From Gemmobacter lutimaris (GTDB lineage: Bacteria > Pseudomonadota > Alphaproteobacteria > Rhodobacterales > Rhodobacteraceae), in the NCBI RefSeq assembly GCF_003570715.1, contig NZ_QXXQ01000001.1, forward strand, positions 124,001 to 188,000: a stretch of DNA of 64,000 bases. Direction: 5' to 3'. The position numbers were made by a program, and so were the translations under genes. Under the pieces are notes generated by a model, which saw nothing but the letters and a program-made list of their open reading frames with translations, had not been told where the DNA came from and ran no database searches. Shown here piece by piece: positions 60,939 through 64,000 of the stretch. How positions within the stretch are numbered: the first letter of the stretch is position 1; every line of letters begins with the position of its first letter.

Positions 60939-61877
60939 TCACTTTTCCGGTGCCGGGATGAACTCGGCATCGTCGCCCGGCGGCAGGCGGAAGCGGCCAT
61001 GCGCCCAGTCCCCCGCGCGCCAGGCCTCTTTCGCGGCCTCGATCCGTTCCTTGCTTGAGGCCACGAAATTCCACCAGATATGGCGCGATCCTTCCATGGT
61101 GGCGCCCCCCAGAACGATCAGCCGCGCACCGGAATCCCCGGCCTTCACGGCGATCCGGTCACCGGGGCGGAAGACCAGCATGCGCCCCGCCTCGAAGCTT
61201 TGCCCGGCCACCGTCACCTCCCCCGTCAGCACATAGACGCCACGATCCTCGTGATCGTCAGGCAGCGGCAGTATGGCGCCCGGCGCCAGCGTCGCATCGG
61301 CATAAAGCGTCTCGGATGCCAGCGGCACCGGCGCCCGTTCACCCCAGCCATGGCCGAGGATCAGCCGCAGATGCTTGCCCTCGCCCTCCAGCTCCGGCAG
61401 GTCACCCTTGGGCGTGTGATGGAAGGCAGCGGGATCGTCCTCATGCGCGACCGGCAGCGCCATCCAGCTTTGCAGCCCCAGCATGGCATGCGGCTTCTCG
61501 CGCAACTCGCCATCGGTGCGTTCGGAATGGGTGATCCCGATACCGGCGGTCATCAGGTTCACCGCGCCCGGTTCGATCCAGCGGTCGGTGCCAAGGCTGT
61601 CACGGTGATGCAGCTTGCCCTTCAGCAGATAGGTCACCGTCGCCAGCCCGATATGCGGATGCGGGCGCACGTCGATGCCCTGCCCGGTCAGAAACTCGGC
61701 CGGGCCCATCTGGTCGAAGAAGATGAAGGGGCCAACCATCTGGCGCTGTACGGCCGGAAGGGCGCGGCGCACTTCGAAACCGCCAAGGTCACGGGCGCGG
61801 GCAACGACAACGGTTTCAATGGCATCGACGGCATCGCCAACGGGGATGTCGGGGTCCAGTGCGGGGTTCCAGCTCAT
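60939..61877 (-). CDS. Pirin family protein
   Basis: The 312-residue bicupin has the pirin N-terminal metal motif DVRPHPHIGLATVTYLLKG, GKLHHRDSLG and GIGITHSERT (His and Glu ligands), and a C-terminal cupin with GVYVLTGEVTVAGQSFEAGRMLVF (two pieces) and LIVLGGATMEGSRHIWWNFV. Bacterial pirins can act as quercetinases or bind metabolic enzymes. ATG 61877 is preceded by AGGAGG; the longer frame is not coding. Confidence 0.92.
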   Translation of the reverse strand: MSWNPALDPDIPVGDAVDAIETVVVARARDLGGFEVRRALPAVQRQMVGPFIFFDQMGPAEFLTGQGIDVRPHPHIGLATVTYLLKGKLHHRDSLGTDRWIEPGAVNLMTAGIGITHSERTDGELREKPHAMLGLQSWMALPVAHEDDPAAFHHTPKGDLPELEGEGKHLRLILGHGWGERAPVPLASETLYADATLAPGAILPLPDDHEDRGVYVLTGEVTVAGQSFEAGRMLVFRPGDRIAVKAGDSGARLIVLGGATMEGSRHIWWNFVASSKERIEAAKEAWRAGDWAHGRFRLPPGDDAEFIPAPEK

Positions 61878-62008
61878 CTTGTCCTCCTGTGTGTTGAAGG
61901 AAAGATAGGCCAGATTTCGTGACCGTGCATCTGCCGGGATCGCCGAAGTCCTGTGCAAGGCTGCCCATGGGCTTGACCCCGGCCTGCGATTGGTCGAGAT
62001 CACCCGCC

Positions 62009-62209
62009 ATGAAGGCAGAACTTTCCGAAGACGGGCAAAGCTTCACACTGACGCGCGGCGCGTGGTCGAACAGCTATCCGCTGGCCGATCTGCCAAAATG
62101 GATGGCCTTCTATCGCAAGCAACCGCTGGACTTTCCGAAATCGGGCGATTCCTATGCCGCCTCGATTGCCGCGCTGGAGGCATTGGCCGCCCGGCTGGAC
62201 CAAGGCTGA
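62009..62209 (+). CDS. Small conserved-looking protein (66 residues)
   Basis: The product begins MKAELSEDGQSFTLTRGAWS and continues with YPLADLPKWMAFYRKQPLDFP and AASIAALEALAARLD. The strand-strand-helix-helix pattern and normal codon bias support a real gene. The ribosome site is weak. No family name is certain. It is followed by the DUF4405 gene. Confidence 0.6.
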   Translation: MKAELSEDGQSFTLTRGAWSNSYPLADLPKWMAFYRKQPLDFPKSGDSYAASIAALEALAARLDQG

Positions 62210-62276
62210 TCCGCGACGGAAACCCGGCGGCGCGGCGTATCAGGGGAACTGACCCTGATGCACCGGAAGCCTCCTC

Positions 62277-62780
62277 ATGAAATCCATGTTTCTTCGCTAT
62301 GCGACCCCGTTCACCACCGGGCTGTTCCTCGTCTCGCTCGTCTCGGGGGTGGCCTTGTTCTTTCATATCGGCCCGATGGCCTTTCACGGCATGCATGAAT
62401 GGCTCAGCATGGTGCTGATCCTGCCCTTCGTGCTGCATGTCTGGCGGAACTGGCGGCCGATGACAGCCTATTTCCGCCATGTTCCGATGATGGTGGCGCT
62501 GGCGGCATCGGTTCTGGCGGGGGCGGTGTTCTTCCTGCCGTCTGGCGGCACCGGCCAGGGCGGGCGTCCGCCGCAATTCGCAGTGGCGAACCGCCTTCTG
62601 GCGGCCACCCCCGCCCAAGTCGCCCCCGCGCTGGGCCTGAGCGAAACCGCGCTGCGTGAAAGCCTGACGTCGGCGGGCTTTGCGGTGCCGACCGGGGCTG
62701 AAAGCCTGCACGATCTGGCCACCGCCGCCGGACAGCAGGACAGCGCCATTCTGGCGGTTCTGGCCAGCACGGCGAACTGA
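62277..62780 (+). CDS. DUF4405 membrane protein
   Basis: The 167-residue protein has three hydrophobic helices in its first 85 residues: TTGLFLVSLVSGVALFFHIG, HEWLSMVLILPFVLHVWRNW and MMVALAASVLAGAVFFLP. His residues in FHIGPMAFHGMHEW and LHVWRNW are placed as haem ligands in the DUF4405/cytochrome b-like group. The C-terminal ~80 residues are soluble. Preceded by a gap with AGGGG-like sites; probable electron-transfer or sensing role. Confidence 0.8.
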   Translation: MKSMFLRYATPFTTGLFLVSLVSGVALFFHIGPMAFHGMHEWLSMVLILPFVLHVWRNWRPMTAYFRHVPMMVALAASVLAGAVFFLPSGGTGQGGRPPQFAVANRLLAATPAQVAPALGLSETALRESLTSAGFAVPTGAESLHDLATAAGQQDSAILAVLASTAN

Positions 62781-62810
62781 CCGCGCGCCGGGCCTTTCCG
62801 GGTCGGGCAT

Positions 62811-62827
62811 CTTAGGAAAATCCTAAG
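62811..62827. promoter_or_regulatory. Palindrome upstream of the HpaB-type gene
   Basis: CTTAGGA-AAA-TCCTAAG is a 7-base perfect inverted repeat with a 3-base centre, 78 bases before the start at 62906. Its size and position suit an operator for a dimeric regulator. I do not recognise the family. Confidence 0.5.
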
Positions 62828-62905
62828 CCAAGCTGAAAAACAGTTTGCTTTCGCCTGACCCGGCTCTGCGGCACTCTGGTTGCAATTCCAGAGGAACCCG
62901 CAGCC

Positions 62906-64000
62906 ATGATCCGCACCGGCACAGAATACCGCGAGTCGATCCGTGACGGGCGTGAGGTTTACGTGAATGGCGAACGCGTGGCAGATGTCGGCAGCCACCC
63001 CGCCTTTCGCCCGCTGGTCGAGATGCGGGCCCGGATGCACGATATGGCGCATGACCCGGCCAGCCGCAAGGTGATGACCGTTACCCGCAACGGCGAGACG
63101 CAGGCCCTGTTGAACGCCCTGCCCTTCACACAGGCCGATTGGTGGGCCAAGCGCCGCGCCACCGATGCCGTGCTGGACATGGCAGGCGGCATCGTCACGC
63201 GGATCGGGGATGAAACCGTGGGCGAGATGTGGTCGCTGCACGATTGCGCAGACGCGCTGGCGGAACTGGACCCGCAATTCGCCCCGAACATCCGCAGGCA
63301 TGTCGAACGGGTTCTGACCTGCGACCTGTTCCACGTCTCTGGCAATGCCGGGCCTACCCCGGACGGATCGGACATGGCGCTGCATGTGGTGCGCGAAACC
63401 GATGCCGGCGTGGTGGTGCGCGGTGCCAAGTATGAAACCGCCGCAGCCTATGCCAATCAGGCTTTCATCAAGCCGACCTTGAGCGGCTGGGGTGAGGCGG
63501 CACAATCCGACAGCGCCATCGGCTTCATCTGCGACATGGCTGCCCCCGGTCTGAAATTCCTGTGCCGCGACAGCTTTGCCCGCCCCGCAAGCGCCGAGGA
63601 TTTCCCGCTATCCAGCCGGTGTGACGAGGTGGATACGCTTCTGATCTTCGATGATGTGCTGGTGCCCTGGGAAAATGTGATTTTCCACCGCCAGGCCCGC
63701 GCGGCCATGCAGGTCCGCGCGACACTGCACCGCTATTCCGCCTTCGCCTTCATGCAGCGCAGCCTGCGCATGGCCGACATGCTGATCGGCGTGGCCCTTC
63801 TGGCTGTGCGGCAGCGCGGGTTCGACCGTCAGCAGACCGTGCAGGAGAAGTTGACGCGGCTCGCGCTTTACCGCGAATCCATCCACGCCCATCTGACCGC
63901 AGCCATTGCCCTTGCCGAACGCTCGCCCGCCGGGCTGATGATGCCGAACCAGAGCCTGCTTTACGCAGGCCGGATGCATGCCACCGGGCAATTGCCCGCG
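62906..64000 (+). CDS. 4-Hydroxyphenylacetate 3-hydroxylase (HpaB)-family protein, 3' end cut off
   Basis: The 365 residues visible run to the window edge. The N-terminus MIRTGTEYRESIRDGREVYV, then VNGERVADVGSHPAFRPLVE, is the entry to the HpaB/PvcC/HpaH fold. Further on, HVSGNAGPTPDGSDMALHVV, RETDAGVVVRGAKYETAAAY and DDVLVPWENVIFH match the FADH2-dependent hydroxylase group, which also includes 4-hydroxybutyryl-CoA dehydratase. Substrate undetermined. A GAGGAA site precedes the ATG. Confidence 0.88.
   Translation, partial: MIRTGTEYRESIRDGREVYVNGERVADVGSHPAFRPLVEMRARMHDMAHDPASRKVMTVTRNGETQALLNALPFTQADWWAKRRATDAVLDMAGGIVTRIGDETVGEMWSLHDCADALAELDPQFAPNIRRHVERVLTCDLFHVSGNAGPTPDGSDMALHVVRETDAGVVVRGAKYETAAAYANQAFIKPTLSGWGEAAQSDSAIGFICDMAAPGLKFLCRDSFARPASAEDFPLSSRCDEVDTLLIFDDVLVPWENVIFHRQARAAMQVRATLHRYSAFAFMQRSLRMADMLIGVALLAVRQRGFDRQQTVQEKLTRLALYRESIHAHLTAAIALAERSPAGLMMPNQSLLYAGRMHATGQLPA

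Overview
The window is high-GC DNA from an alphaproteobacterium, most likely a member of the Rhodobacteraceae (Paracoccus/Rhodobacter-like). The clues are a single-cysteine DksA, class II DAHP synthase, an Entner-Doudoroff edd-eda pair, RTX proteins ending in a Hint domain, a GGAA-N6-TTCC inositol operator, and short palindromic intergenic repeats. I see no transposase, phage gene or CRISPR array. The gene order looks like ordinary chromosome with a few accessory loci.

Layout. 1-8 kb: a cut-off class III aminotransferase, a PEP mutase/isocitrate lyase-like enzyme, an M20 amidohydrolase, mazG, an iron-type binding protein, a nucleoside hydrolase, a soluble PhoR-like kinase and a small orphan protein. 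7.3-13.8 kb: a myo-inositol catabolic operon on the minus strand (iolC fused to a DUF2090 domain, then iolD, iolE, iolB) with an RpiR-type regulator. Matching palindromes lie in front of both the operon and the regulator. 14-26.3 kb: DAHP synthase, a GlxA-type regulator, a PQQ-type sugar dehydrogenase, a complete branched-chain-type ABC importer (binding protein, two ATPases, two permeases), a dimethylglycine dehydrogenase-like flavoenzyme and a MobA-like nucleotidyltransferase.

26.3-36.2 kb: two large paralogous secreted proteins (2194 and 956 residues) on the minus strand. Each has an adhesion-type N-terminus, RTX calcium-binding repeats and a C-terminal 193-residue Hint domain that holds the only cysteine I can find in the protein. 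37-43.3 kb: tRNA-Leu(CAA), a YpfJ-like metallopeptidase, a DedA-like membrane protein, DsbB, a dGTPase, an A-type Fe-S carrier, and then the most unusual locus. This is a three-gene minus-strand set: a 98-residue peptide with five LMPCSN repeats, a 363-residue helical protein of unknown function and a DMT-family transporter. A hairpin separates the peptide gene from the other two, and the upstream region carries DnaA-box-like and CtrA-box-like sequences. It looks like a multicore peptide-modification (RiPP-like) or signalling system, though no known modifying enzyme is recognisable.

43.6-64 kb: xth, a DASS/SLC13 transporter, an FAD monooxygenase, dksA, a MoxR / DUF2927 / VWA (CoxE-like) cluster with two small membrane proteins, a second DedA protein and an M48 protease, a PIN protein coupled to an RlmI-like methyltransferase, a lipoprotein, edd-eda behind a LacI-type palindrome, two identical tRNA-Asp genes, a pirin, small unknown genes, a DUF4405 membrane protein, and the start of an HpaB-type hydroxylase that runs off the end.
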